NCBI RefSeq assembly: GCF_003576645.1
Contig: NC_044917.1
Coordinates: 10,900,958-10,964,957, forward strand
Source of the DNA: Ipomoea triloba
Lineage: Eukaryota; Streptophyta; Magnoliopsida; Solanales; Convolvulaceae
DNA: 64,000 bases
Reading direction: 5' to 3'
Shown: in pieces, positions 10,601-21,748 of the stretch
How positions within the stretch are numbered: position 1 is the first letter of the stretch
Layout: each line of letters begins with the position of its first letter
The notes under the pieces: model-generated
Database searches by the model: none
Seen by the model: only the letters and a program-made list of their open reading frames with translations
Told to the model about the DNA's origin: nothing
Program-made: the position numbers and the translations under genes

Positions 10601-13600
10601 TCCTCCTTGATTGGGAAACAAGTAAGCTCTGGGTTTGAGTTCAATTGTTTCTCTGAGCTGCTAGAATGAAATGAGGTTCTTTCCCATAGCTTTCCAACAG
10701 GAGATGCATATGGGCTTCCAGATTTCCACCTGAACTTGGCACCAGAATAACCTAAACAATCTGGATAAGATATCCCTTGAGCAGAATACCCGACTTCTTC
10801 CTCATCACAACTGGTACTAGCTCTAGACTGTTTGTCAATATCCTCACTGAAAGGTGAGGTGCTTCTCAAGTCCATGTGCTCAAGACCTTCAGGTAGAGAC
10901 TGATACAAGGTGTGTGACCTGTGCAATTTGAGAGCAGATGACAAATGGGACAATGATTTGTGTGTGCTAGCAGATCTGCATATCTGCTCCAGGATGCTAG
11001 CACGTTCAATTGTAGTCGTTGGAAGGTCCAGGGCTTCAAAGTTGATTCCAACTCCAGCAATATCTAGTTCTCCATCTGCTCCAGGGGGATCAATGACAAA
11101 ACCCTCAAAAACGGGCATAGAATCATCAATACCAGTAGACTCTACTTCATCATGTGAAGAATGAACTAAAGAATGTGGATAAAGGCTGTCTTCCATCATG
11201 TGAGAGCTACTTTTTAGAACTATGCTCCCTGTACATAAGCTCTCATTATTTGCTAAACTAATATTGTTCTCAAGCATTGATGCAGTTTGGAAATTCTGTT
11301 CATTGGAATACTCACATGAATCAAAATTAGGGCCAGCTGGAACATCTCTGCCTTTTACCTCAATTATGGAATCACAAAAATTACCAACTGTTTCTTTACT
11401 TTCACTCGAGACCTGGAGTATCCCATCATTGGAAATAGTAGCAGCATCTGATTGTTCATTTCGCTTGTACCAACCATCTGTATCAAACGTTGAGTCACCA
11501 GGATCTGCTGGAACATTTCTCCCTTTTACCTCAATTATGGAATCACAAAAATCACCAACTGTTTCTTTACTTTCACTCAAGCCCTGGAGTATTCCAGCAT
11601 TGGAAATAGTAGCAGCATCTGCTTGTTCATTTGGCTTGTAGCAACCAGCTGTATCAAACATTGAGTCACCAGGATCTTCTGGAACATCTCTACCTTTTAC
11701 CTCAGTTATGGAATCACAAAAATCACCAACTGTTCCTTTACTTTCACTCAACACCTGAAGTATTCCATCATTGGAAGTAGTAGCAGCATCTTCTTGTTCA
11801 TTTGGCTTGTAGCAACCATCCGCATCAAACGTTAAGTCAACAGGATCTCCTCTGCCTTTTTCCTCAACCATGCAGTCCTGAGAAGCAATTAAAGTCAAAT
11901 CCAGTCCTGGCACACAGGAGTCCATAGTTGGGCACAGTTCACTAATAATGTTATCTCCAGAAGCATCCTCTTTCAAAACAACTCCTCCTTGTCCTTCAAT
12001 GCTATGCAGATCTATGCTTCCACTGGCCATTTTTATGTTGCAAAGTCTTGGTATCTGGGAATTCCGAGAAGCAGAAAAACAATTGCTTTGTTGATCTTCA
12101 AGCTTTCTCCTCTTCACTTGTGGCCAAGAACTAACCTTAGTAGATCTGAATTTTCTTTCAAGTAAAGAGGAATTCATAGCAATTTGAATTTCCTTTGATT
12201 CAAGACTGAAATTCTCATCATCAACTCCAGCCCCTATAAAAAGCCATGTAAGCAGGCCATTTTCTTTCAATGATTTTGGACACATCTCCAAAACAAAAAT
12301 TTACTTTTAAGACAAGACAAGATTGATTACCTTGAATGTAATTCTGTCCTCCAGCAGCAAATGAACCGGTAATTGGATCTTCATTTGCAACTTCCTTCGC
12401 CACACATTTTTTATAATCTCCAGTTGTCCTATTAGTCAAACTTGTGCTGCAAGGTGTCACCAAAGTTTTACTCTTGCCAGCACATGAGGCAGCTGTACCT
12501 TCATCACACCTTTTAAATCCAGAAACTCCCTATTTGATCAATTAGATATATAAGCTTGATAGAAATGGAAAACTTATCATGATGGTGGTAAAAATCTATT
12601 GCATATAGCATAGAAAATATCCATTTAACAACAATAGTCTTACAAAATTATTTAGAAAAAGTTACACTATTCAACAGTTACTTCTTTTACAAAACAAAAT
12701 AAAAAAAATATGCAAAACCAAACACATAACGGTAGGATAGGAAACTGAACAGTACTGAGGAAAGCCAGCACTCATTTATCACATTCAAAGAAATTAGCAT
12801 CTATCAGAAGATACACATGAAAACATTATTTACCATATGCAAATTGGACAAAGATTTATTCAGCTATTGGAATGTGCAACAGATTTCTATTGGCTAATTA
12901 GAAAAATGATGAGCATCAAAGAAGGCACTTGAAACTTTCCCCTATACACTTTAAGGTTAACTTCAACTGATATTTACGGGGAGAAGATTAAAATCTGTGT
13001 TAAAAATTGTAGATATAAAAATAAAGGTGAGGCGTACCACTTCTACGTATGGCTCTATTAAGGAGTTTGATCTTTCTATTGGACTAAGCTTCATATGATG
13101 GTGATTTGCATCAGAATTATTAAAAGTACTTGGCAGCATAGTATCTTCTTCAGGTGAAATGTTGGAATTTTCAAAACACTGCAAGGCCTCTGGATCATCT
13201 AAGCTACTTTTTGAAGCATGCACTTCTGTGTCTGATGCGTCTATCTTTGATCTGTCAGGCTCTTGGGCGGTGAATTCAACAGGACAGCTTGAAAGTCTAT
13301 TTGACTTGCTATAAATATCTTGCTCCAGGGTGGATTGTTTCTCTGAAAATATAGTATGAGGGCTGCTAGAAGATAGCTTTTCTTTCAGTGAGAAACGATC
13401 TATTGGAGTAGAACCTATTTCTTTGATTGCTATGTCCAAGTTTTCATCTTCAGAAGTACAATGGATGTACTCATTCAAGTTACACTCTTCCATGTCATCA
13501 AAGTTGAGTTGCTTTGGCTTCATTAGCATAGAGCAATCAGAAGGCAATTCTGCAACTAGATGTTCTGAACCTATTCTTCCATTGGTTTCACTGGGACTAG

Positions 13601-15634
13601 ATTGGGGAATGTGAGACTTCGATGAATCAGCTTCAGCATTTCCCAGCTGGTTATCAGCATCACATTTTTCAGGACCTGTCAAGATAATATTATCATGTGA
13701 TGCACTCTGAATGTCCTGATTTTCACATGCTGACTTCTGTAAAGCAGCAGACTTGGTCCCGGAATCACTTGCACGAGCAATACTAGATATTTTATCAAGA
13801 TTTGTTATGACTTCATTACCAGAACAACATTGTGGCTTTGAACTTCTATTGTCAAAGTCAATAGAAGGCTGAACCAATTCCAAATGCTTCTTAGCATCAA
13901 CAAGCTTCTCCAATGTTTCCCTAGAAGTTTGAGCAATTATGTTGCTATTCACCTTGGCTGAGTAAGTGGATGCATCCACCTGTAAAGTTTCACTGGTGAT
14001 AGAACACTTTTGGGTAGAACTCATAGATCTTGTGGTCCTACCGGAATAAATGCCAGTTAACTTTTTCTTCTTATAACTTGAACCTCTAACTGTTGCGTTG
14101 CATACATCCTGACTTTCATCAGTAATATCAGACAAGTTTACCACCTTCACCGATTGATTTGGCAAATCAACTGTGGGCTGTGCTTGACCACCAGAATTCT
14201 TATTAGCTATATCAGAAGAGCTATTCACTTCAAAAGAATCATACACATAATTCTGTTGCTTGGCAGAACTTCTAGACCTTGTAACTCCACCAGTGTATAC
14301 ATCCACCCCCTTTTCAAGCATTTGATGATCACCTTCACTTGACTCCTGAACTGCATAAGGTTCAGTATTAATCATACAAGGTTCAGATACTTTTGGTGAC
14401 TTGTTAACAAGATTCTCTTGTTCAAAAGGCAACATAGACATATTTGTACCATTTGAAGCAACAGCATGCATATTCTTTTGACTTGACATGACATTCTCAG
14501 CTATGTCAGAATAGTTGTCAGCTTTACTATAGTCACTCATGCAGTTCCTTTTTATGGAACAACTTGTAGACCTCGTAACTCTACCAGTATAATTATCATT
14601 CTGATTTTCCTGATTTGGACAATTTCTTTCAGCTGGGAGCCCATTGCCTTCACTAACAAGCATAGAAGCCTCAGGAAATTTGTATGACTCACCAACTTGT
14701 TCAGACACAGAAGCAGAAAAATCAATCCCAATAGAGGTGACATCATATCTACACTTGATGCTTGATTGGCTCCTAGCTTTTGTACTTGCACTATTACGAA
14801 GCTTCAGAGCCTTTTGTCTGGATTTAGACCTTTGAATTTTAGCCAGCGACTGATCTGGAGCATATGAAGTGCTTTCAGCTCTTGTATCTGTCTCATCTTG
14901 GGGCAAGGTAACCCTTACATCCAGCTCAGGAATTGATTTAAGAACGTCTTCAGTGTTGTTATCATGGTAAACAGCTCTGCTGCTTGGCCCCTCTCCAGCA
15001 TGAAGATCTTTACTAGATGCGTAATTTTCCACAAATGCTCCATCTGATAGCTCTCCATTATCACCTGTGACTACTGTCGTATTATAGATGGAGTAACGGG
15101 AATTGGGATAATATGTTGAAGGCCAAGCACGGGGGAGTAAAATCTCAGAAATCAGCTCATCTTTGTTCAACTCTGGGGCAAAAAAGATATATGGACTCAG
15201 TAAATTATACATATATGCATTTTTCTAAACAAGACTTGAATTACTAATAATTCCAGTGAGAACTGGAAATTAAAAAGTTTAAGATCCTGAGCCACAAAAG
15301 TGTCACCTTTGGACATCGGCTGAGAATAAAATGCACTAAAAAACCTTTCCGTTCCTAGAATTCTGAGAATTTTCCACAACTCAAATGGAACCCTAGAACA
15401 TATAATCAAGTGAAAGTAGCAGAAATTTGAAATGAAAATCAGGAAATGACGTGACGTGCCTTTGAGATTGGAGGATAGAGAAGTGTTCCATAGCCAAGGA
15501 GGAGGAGTAATTCCTTCAATGAGGAGTTTGGAAGCGAGGTGTTGACTGTACAAATCAGTCTGTTGCTTCACCTGCTCGATGATCGAATTCTTCCGCTCGA
15601 AGATCTGAACGAGCAGCTTCTCCACCGTCGACAT
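7629..15634 (-). CDS. WYR: Plant inner centromere protein (INCENP/WYRD-like), Aurora-binding IN-box
   Basis: This is the scaffold of the chromosomal passenger complex, which holds Aurora kinase at centromeres and the spindle midzone. Nine exons give a continuous frame of about 1830 residues: 15634-15460, 15172-13038, 12529-12331, 12233-10101, 9591-9242, 9167-8967, 8473-8310, 8081-7990 and 7672-7629. The N-terminus (MSTVEKLLVQIFERK, PPPWLW) is the conserved plant module. Exons 2 and 4 encode long, low-conservation acidic/Ser-rich sequence with internal repeats. Exon 5 is a Lys/Glu-rich coiled coil. Exons 7-9 give the IN-box, which contains SYEISPYKCSDDED, KFIPSWA and IFSPESFCSMDE, with LLPRRVQ near the stop. 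The start at 15634 is preferred over an in-frame ATG 45 bp upstream because family members begin MST. Intron 1 lacks a good GT donor that fits; a GC donor or a weak GT 10 bp downstream are both in phase. The C-terminus is certain and the exon 1 joint is the weakest part. Confidence 0.92.
11330..11875 (-). repeat. 57-residue tandem repeats inside the INCENP-like protein
   Basis: Three copies spaced exactly 171 bp apart (marker ccttttacct at 11351, 11522 and 11693) are followed by a diverged fourth about 162 bp on. Each encodes a block with the pattern CYKPNEQ-DAAT-SN-GILQ---ESK-TVG-FCDSI-EVKGR. They lie at about residues 958-1138 of the protein. The spacing keeps the reading frame. Confidence 0.92.
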
Positions 15635-16136
15635 CTTCACCTGAAGCGCACTACCATTACTCACTTTACTGCATCGCACGAAGCCTCACTCAGTATATGA
15701 CTCTGAGAGAACGAGAGAGATTGGGAATGGAGAGTGGAGACAAATCAAATCGCAAGAGCGCGAATAAAATTTCAAATTTGAAGGAATGAGAGTGGAAGAA
15801 GCTCGAAACGACGTCGGAAATGACTAGGTGAAATTTGGTTAGTTATTGGATTCATCATCGGCTAGGCCCAATAAAGGCCCCCATCACCAACCCAATACAG
15901 TCGGACTCTTTTCCACGTTAAAAATAAATAAATGGCCAAAGTCAAATTGTATCTAGGACTAAGACCTACAATGCATATTGTAATCGGCTGAATGTTAGTT
16001 CAAAATGACCCGTTGTTTTGTCTAAATTAGCACAATCTTTTTCTATTCTTTTACTTTTGTGAGCATTCACATTATAATAGGTAAATAATAATTTATGTCA
16101 AAAAAATAGGTAAATAATGTATGAACTGTAAGTAAA
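15635..16136. other. 5' flank of the INCENP-like gene
   Basis: This holds the presumed promoter and 5' UTR (leader near 15640-15760), then AT-rich spacer. I see no TATA box at a convincing distance and no other gene. Confidence 0.4.
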
Positions 16137-16146
16137 TAAACTTGCA

Positions 16147-16856
16147 GTAGCAGAGCCACAATGGGAGCAGTGGGGGCAACTGCCCCCACTCCCCCACCCC
16201 TACTCCCACCCATTTATATATATTGTATGTGTAGTACCCTTTTATATACATATCTAACTTATAAATATGAAATTTACATAAGTTTAACTAAATGATTAGT
16301 TTGTTTAGATGGTAGGTTATTTAATTTTCTCTTAAATGTTAGAGGTTCAAATCCTACAACATAAATTTATAGTGAGATTATTATTTGTTACATTATATTT
16401 TTTTAATTTTTAATCTCATTTTTTAATATTAATAGAGGTTCAAATCCTACAACTTGAATTTATAGTGAGATTATTTGTTACATTATATTTTTTTAATCTC
16501 ATTTTTTAATATTAATAGTGATATCAATGCTTTACAATATGTTTTCTATTCAAACTATTTTATCTAATTAATTATATTTCATATATTGTGAAATTTTTAT
16601 TTGTAACATTGTGTTTCTTCTCTTTTTTAATAGTGATATGTGTGTATTATAATATATTTTATATTCAAACTATTTTATCTAATTAATTATATTTTATATT
16701 TCATTTTGAATATTTTTTAATCTCATTTTGATGTATTTTAATTTTTTATCCTAATTAACAACATTTTTTACTCGACCTCTAAGTATTTTTTTCAAAAAAT
16801 CTTATTGGTTTTTAATCTTTCGCCCTCACTGTTGAAGATTTCTGGATCCGCCCCTG
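16147..16856. mobile_element. Non-autonomous DNA transposon, MULE-like, with 10-bp target duplication
   Basis: The direct repeat TAAACTTGCA flanks the unit at 16137-16146 and 16857-16866. The ends carry the imperfect inverse pair gcagagccacaat and ggatccgcccctg, a terminal pattern common in plant elements of this kind. There is a self-complementary GGGGGCAACTGCCCCC run near the left end. The interior is AT-rich and holds no coding sequence. It contains two copies of aggttcaaatcctacaac about 110 bp apart. MULE is chosen on duplication length (9-11 bp). The class is not certain. Confidence 0.65.
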
Positions 16857-16904
16857 TAAACTTGCATTACATAATATGTTAACTGTAAATATATTATGTC
16901 AACA

Positions 16905-17755
16905 CAAAAATAACGGATTAATGATTTGTCTTAACGTGTCCCGTGTCGTTAACAGGTCGACTCGTTAAAGACCCGTTATGTTTCGTGTCCTAATGAGTCA
17001 ACCCGTTAAACCTATTAATAACCAACTTAACATGTTATTAATATTATCGTGTTAACACATTTACACAAACATGTTTATAACCGGCTAAGAACCATTGTTA
17101 TTTAGGTAATACCATTTTTTCTTTATAAAATTTATAAATAGAATCATTGTTTTATTTTTTTTAATTTCATTATTAGTTTTTTTTTTTTTATCTTACAATG
17201 TTATATTTTGAAAATTTGTAGATTTGGGACAAACCATTTTGAATGATATTACAAAAGATATTATGAATAACTAAGGATGAATTTACTATAGCCAAGACCA
17301 TACACCAACTATTGATATTCAACAATATGAGATATGAATTTTTATTGTGTTCAATTTTATTCTAAAACTATTATGAACTTCTTTAATTATGATTTTTGGA
17401 TGTTATTTTTATCATTTTATGAATGTTTTGAATTGAATATTTTTTTGTTTGTTTGATGGGTTGAATTGTAGTTTTTTTTATAAATAATTTAATTTCAAAT
17501 TTTAGTTTCTTTTAATATATTAATTAATAGGTTTAGCGGATTTAAATGTGTTTTGTGTTACATCATGTCGACACACCCAAAACATGTTAGCAAAATGTGT
17601 CTATCGTGCCAACCCGTTTACAAATCGTGTTCGTGTTAAGAATTTCAAACCATTAACATTAACGTGTTGCATCCATGTTTAGCATTATTGTATTGTGTTG
17701 TTATCGTGTCAACTCATTAATGAGCATGTATACTCAAATTGTCATGTCTAATTGG
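16905..17755. repeat. Degenerate element with subterminal CGTGT/ACCCGTT motifs
   Basis: Both ends are rich in cgtgtc, gtcaacccgtta and their inverse, while the middle is AT-rich non-coding. This arrangement is typical of non-autonomous plant DNA transposons with clustered subterminal motifs. I found no clear target duplication, so the edges are approximate. The next stretch to 18246 is AT-rich with no gene. It includes a piece near 18020 that resembles the 3' end of the SINEs at 21.7 and 61.7 kb. Confidence 0.4.
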
Positions 17756-18246
17756 TAATAAACTTAAAGTTTAATATTCATAAGTTGAGTGTTTAGCATA
17801 TAATTATGATTATGGTATAATTTTAAGAGATATTTGGTTGAAATTAAATAAAAATATTTTTTATTATTGACTTAAGGTATTAATTTTATAAACTTGTAGG
17901 TAACATATTATGTACAAGCAGATAATTAACACAATATGTACATATTCTAACATTGGTGTATATGTGAATTATTAGTCAATAACCTTAAAGTTAAATTAAA
18001 GATTCATAAATTGAATAGATACTATATATATTGTAATAGAGTCAGTAAAAATCATAAATTGAATGTTTGACATGCAATCATAATTATGTTATAGTTTCAA
18101 GAGACATTTTGTTAAAAATTAGTAAGTTTTATTGTGAACTTAAGGTATTACTTTTTATAAATCTGTAGTTAATAGATTATGCATATCTACCATTAACATA
18201 TATTTTGTAATGTTATTTCTAATTGCTCATAAAAAAAATTTAAAAA

Positions 18247-18320
18247 TATCACTAAAGACACGTTTATATGAATTTTTTTTAATACTAAAAAAAATTCATA
18301 TAAACGTGTCTTTAGTGATA
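18247..18320. repeat. Perfect 34-bp inverted repeat (hairpin, 6-base loop)
   Basis: The arm at 18247-18280 (tatcactaaagacacgttta...) is the exact reverse complement of 18287-18320, separated by six bases. It lies in non-coding DNA. A transcript across it would form a perfect stem. Confidence 0.95.
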
Positions 18321-18879
18321 ATATTACGAAATAATATTGTTTTGGACCTTGGTCCAGGCTTGAATTTTATGGAGAAATATGATTGGATGTTACACTGACT
18401 ATTTGAGCCAATAAATAAGGTGGTTGGAGGATGCAACAATTATTTTTTGAATGATGAACTATTGTTCGTATGACTTTCAACAAAATGAAAGGTTGTAGCT
18501 AACTTCACATTCAACTGGAATAAATTTTTAGAAGCTACCAAATATTGTCGGACACCCATTGTTAATATCTATTCCGCACTAATAAGATCTTGTACGATTC
18601 AATGGGACGGTCGGTTCAACTACAATAGTATTAAATTAAAAGAATTAAATTCGTAATAAATATTATGTTCTATCCAGTCAGTTATCTTTTTAGGGGTTTA
18701 AGATTTTTAAAAACTTGAAAAATAATTTTTGGATTTTCAATGTTTAGTAAATAGTAAAAAAAAAAGTGAGTCAAAAGGAAAAATAAGTGTTTGGTCAAAT
18801 GAAAATACTTTCATTTTATTGGAAAATAACTTTTTTTTTTAAAGAGAAGTTGTTTTTCAATTTTCATACCAACACCACA

Positions 18880-19055
18880 CCAGTACCACTACCACCACCA
18901 CTGCAACAACTGTCACCATCATCATCACCACCACCACCACACTACGACCACTACCGCCACCACACCACTACCACCATCACCTCCATCACGTACCGTCACC
19001 ATCACCATAACCACTACCACTACCACTACCACCACCACCACCACCGACCACCACA
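18880..19055. repeat. (CCA/CAC)n-rich low-complexity tract
   Basis: Imperfect accaccacc, catcatcac and accactacc runs extend over about 170 bp. The open frame here is His/Pro-rich only because of the repeat and is not a gene. Confidence 0.9.
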
Positions 19056-19084
19056 ATTTATATTATTGTTGTTGTTGTTATAAA

Positions 19085-19376
19085 GGAGAAATCATCATTT
19101 TTGTCCCCAATTGTTTTTCAATTGTCAGTGTAGTCCATAGTTTTCAATTTTAACTAATTTGACCATCAAATTGTTTTAAATTTCATCAATTAAACCCTTG
19201 GAGGATCAAATTGACGTCATTTTAAAAATAGAGAAATCACCATTTTAGTCCCTCAGAAGAGTTTAATTGATGAAATTTTAATTAAACATTTTGAGGATCA
19301 AATTAGTTGAAATTGAAAATTAAAGATTACATTGACAGTTGGAAAACAATTGGGAGACTAAAATGATAATTTTTCT
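19085..19376. mobile_element. 292-bp MITE, MULE-like, long terminal inverted repeats
   Basis: The left end (ggagaaatcatcatttttgt...) is the inverse of the right end (...actaaaatgataatttttct) over about 50 bp with several mismatches. The flanks tgttataaa (19076-19084) and tattataaa (19377-19385) form a 9-bp target duplication with one difference, which fits a Mutator-like origin. There is no coding capacity. Confidence 0.75.
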
Positions 19377-19790
19377 TATTATAAATGTTGTTATAGTGTA
19401 CTCAAAAAAAAATGTTGTTATAGTCTAAACAAAACAATTAAAATGTTTAATTACACACTTCAGCACATTTTTTGGGAAATGAACCAAACACACCAAGACA
19501 CTTTTCTAGAATGCAACTAAACATTAAAAAATAAAAATGTTTTATAAAAAATGACTCGTTTACATAAGTCATTTTACTGATCCAAAGACACCCAGAGTTC
19601 AATGTTTTTATTAATTATATAAGTTGTGGTTATATTTTAAGTAACCCCACACTATTATGAGATGTGCACAAGACAACTAACATTAATTATGTATATCCCA
19701 AACTATGAGAAATTGAATTTTAAAATAGGAAAATTAACTGAAAACAATTTTTACTCTGGTACAACGTAGTATCAGTGTGTTTGAGGCTCA

Positions 19791-19882
19791 AACGCACTCT
19801 CATTATCCATGTGGGAGGGTAAATCGGGACATCGGGAACGCACTCTCATTATCCATGTGGGAGGGTAAATCGGGACATCGGG
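19791..19882. repeat. 46-bp direct tandem duplication
   Basis: The unit beginning aacgcactctcattatccat starts at 19791 and again at 19837, essentially identical. It is followed by tgccactagaccacaagg, a tRNA-like phrase also seen in SINE-related sequence elsewhere in the window. The remaining DNA up to 20480 shows no gene. Confidence 0.9.
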
Positions 19883-20481
19883 TGCCACTAGACCACAAGG
19901 TCTTTGACAAAACATAAGAACCAAATTCATTTTTTAACTTGCTTGACGAAAACAAATGCGTTGCTGAAAAAAGTGGAGTGTGGTAATCTTTAAAGAATTG
20001 AAGTTTGTTTTACAAGAATGATGCAGTGGCATGGCTTGAACCTGGCCAAATTAGTTTAGTGCGGAAAGTGAAGTGTCCACCTAGCCAGCTAGCTTCTGGT
20101 TACAACATTATGATCCCATTGAAGAATGGAGAGGAGGGGGCTTATAAAGGGATATGATCGACGAAGACTTATCTGAATTCAATTGGCCAGTGGTGCCAAA
20201 ATGATCTGCCGCCTACTTAATAATTGCAGATCCCATGCAATATAATGCCATTTTCAATTGGATGGTACACAGATCCATCAGATATTGAATTTGCGTGCAT
20301 CACTCTCCATTAAAGAAGCTGCATCATCTGTGTGACATTGCATGCCGATTAAAGCACTAGCTAAGAGAAACGTCTACTTCACTCATTACTAACACCACAT
20401 TTAGCTTCCACACAACATTAAGAACGACGTTCACAGGCTCATGGTGGATATTTTGATGGGTATGGCACTATTGCTTTAGGT

Positions 20482-21570
20482 TTTTTTTTTTTTTTGGGCA
20501 CAATATAATTCAAAGTTGGACAATGCACATGAACTGCTTAAGAAATAGGCAAAAGGAGGAAGAAGAGAGAACAAATAGTTTTTATTCTTGTGTATTCTGA
20601 AGTGAAACAGTGAAGGCCTATTTATAACGAAGCTTAGATGCTTTGTGGCCTCATGTTTGCATTGGGGACGGTGATCCACATGTTAAGAGTACAGGAGCCA
20701 GGAGTGCGCAAATAAAGTCAAATGAAGGCGTTTGCATTACTCACAATCTCCCACTAATGCAAACGTATAGTAAACCATAAATAATATAATATGAGCAAGT
20801 GTGAGGTTTGACAACTGGCACGTAGTGACATAAGGACTTCTCCGATATAGAAGTGAATCAAGGTCTTGAACTCTTTTTACCGGAGTTATAAGCCTTATGA
20901 CACGTATCTGGCCTCCAAGTTGTGCTAATGTTGACAAACAAGCTAAATTTAGTCAAAAATAACTTAAATGCTCATGAGTGCTCTAAAAAGCTAGACTACC
21001 CTAAGCCCTTAAGTCTTCCATAGAAGGAGGCTAATCCTTCACAATACACTCAAGTATGTGATTTCATGTATGTATTATATATATTGTAAACTGCTTCTAT
21101 GAGCCATGAAATCATTAAGAGCCAAGAAAAGCACCAACCTCACGTAAGTACTCACTATGAGCTCATCAAGTCTGCCTCAAAGGACTACTCATTTCTCAGG
21201 GTTATGAACTCATTAAGAGTATTATTTTAACCTTGATTATATTATTACACCAAGTCACAGGGATGAGTAGTGGTGTAACTATGGAAATCTTTCCATGATT
21301 TCGTTTAACCATGAAAGTGGAATCGACCATGAATTCATTAACTAACGGGCTTTAAATGCATTCCCTTTGATGTTTGATATACTAAATTTTGCTTGAGTCC
21401 TTTAGTGAAAGAGTCAGTTAGGTTCCTTTCGAATTTCACATACTCCATTCATTAATCATCAATTGCCTCACATATTCATGTTTGAGACATATGTGTCTTT
21501 TCTTACCATTGTAAGCACGTACTATTATTAGTCACATGAATAGTTGCTTGAGAATCACCGATGTAATGAA
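20482..21570 (-). mobile_element. Degenerate Ty1/copia remnant: RNase H end, polypurine tract, LTR-like end
   Basis: On the minus strand, 21570-21330 translates, with frame changes, to the C-terminal RNase H region of copia polyproteins (DSQATIH-like, then KRHI-LKHEYVRQL, then a TDSFTKGL-like stretch). Downstream lies AGTGGGAGA (20755-20747), a classic copia polypurine tract. An LTR-like segment beginning TGTGAGTAATGC follows and has a TATA-like gttataaatagg. It ends in a run of A (16 or more on the minus strand, at 20497-20482). The 5' part is missing and the SINE at 21.6 kb sits at the break. Short open frames here are not genes. Confidence 0.65.
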
Positions 21571-21599
21571 ATTAGCATAAAATTTTTCATTATTTTTTT

Positions 21600-21748
21600 A
21601 CAAGGTAATAGTAAATATTATATGGGAGGTGGTAGGCTCGAGTCTCAGTGGAAGTAATACTTACTCTTGTGCTTCAATAGGTTGAGAAAGTAGTTATGAA
21701 CAGATACTGCATTGTAATAGAGTTAGTAGTATTAAAAAAAAAAAAAAA
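21600..21748 (+). mobile_element. SINE with poly(A) tail
   Basis: A B-box-like ggctcgagtctcagt is followed by a 3' part (agatactgcattgtaatagagttagtagtatt) and 15 A residues. The same 3' part occurs at 61.68-61.72 kb, so this is a repeated family. The 5' edge and target duplication are not clear. Confidence 0.65.

Noticed and set aside
16300..16460. Possible tRNA gene (A-box-like gtttagatggta and B-box-like ggttcaaatcc)
   Set aside because: No cloverleaf can be drawn; it lies inside a transposon and the B-box phrase is repeated within it.
18787..19083. 98-codon His/Pro-rich frame
   Set aside because: It is the translation of a (CAC/CCA)n repeat; no domain and no gene signals.
20737..20937. 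66-codon minus-strand frame near the copia remnant
   Set aside because: It lies between the RNase H end and the polypurine tract, has no domain, and is part of the decayed element.
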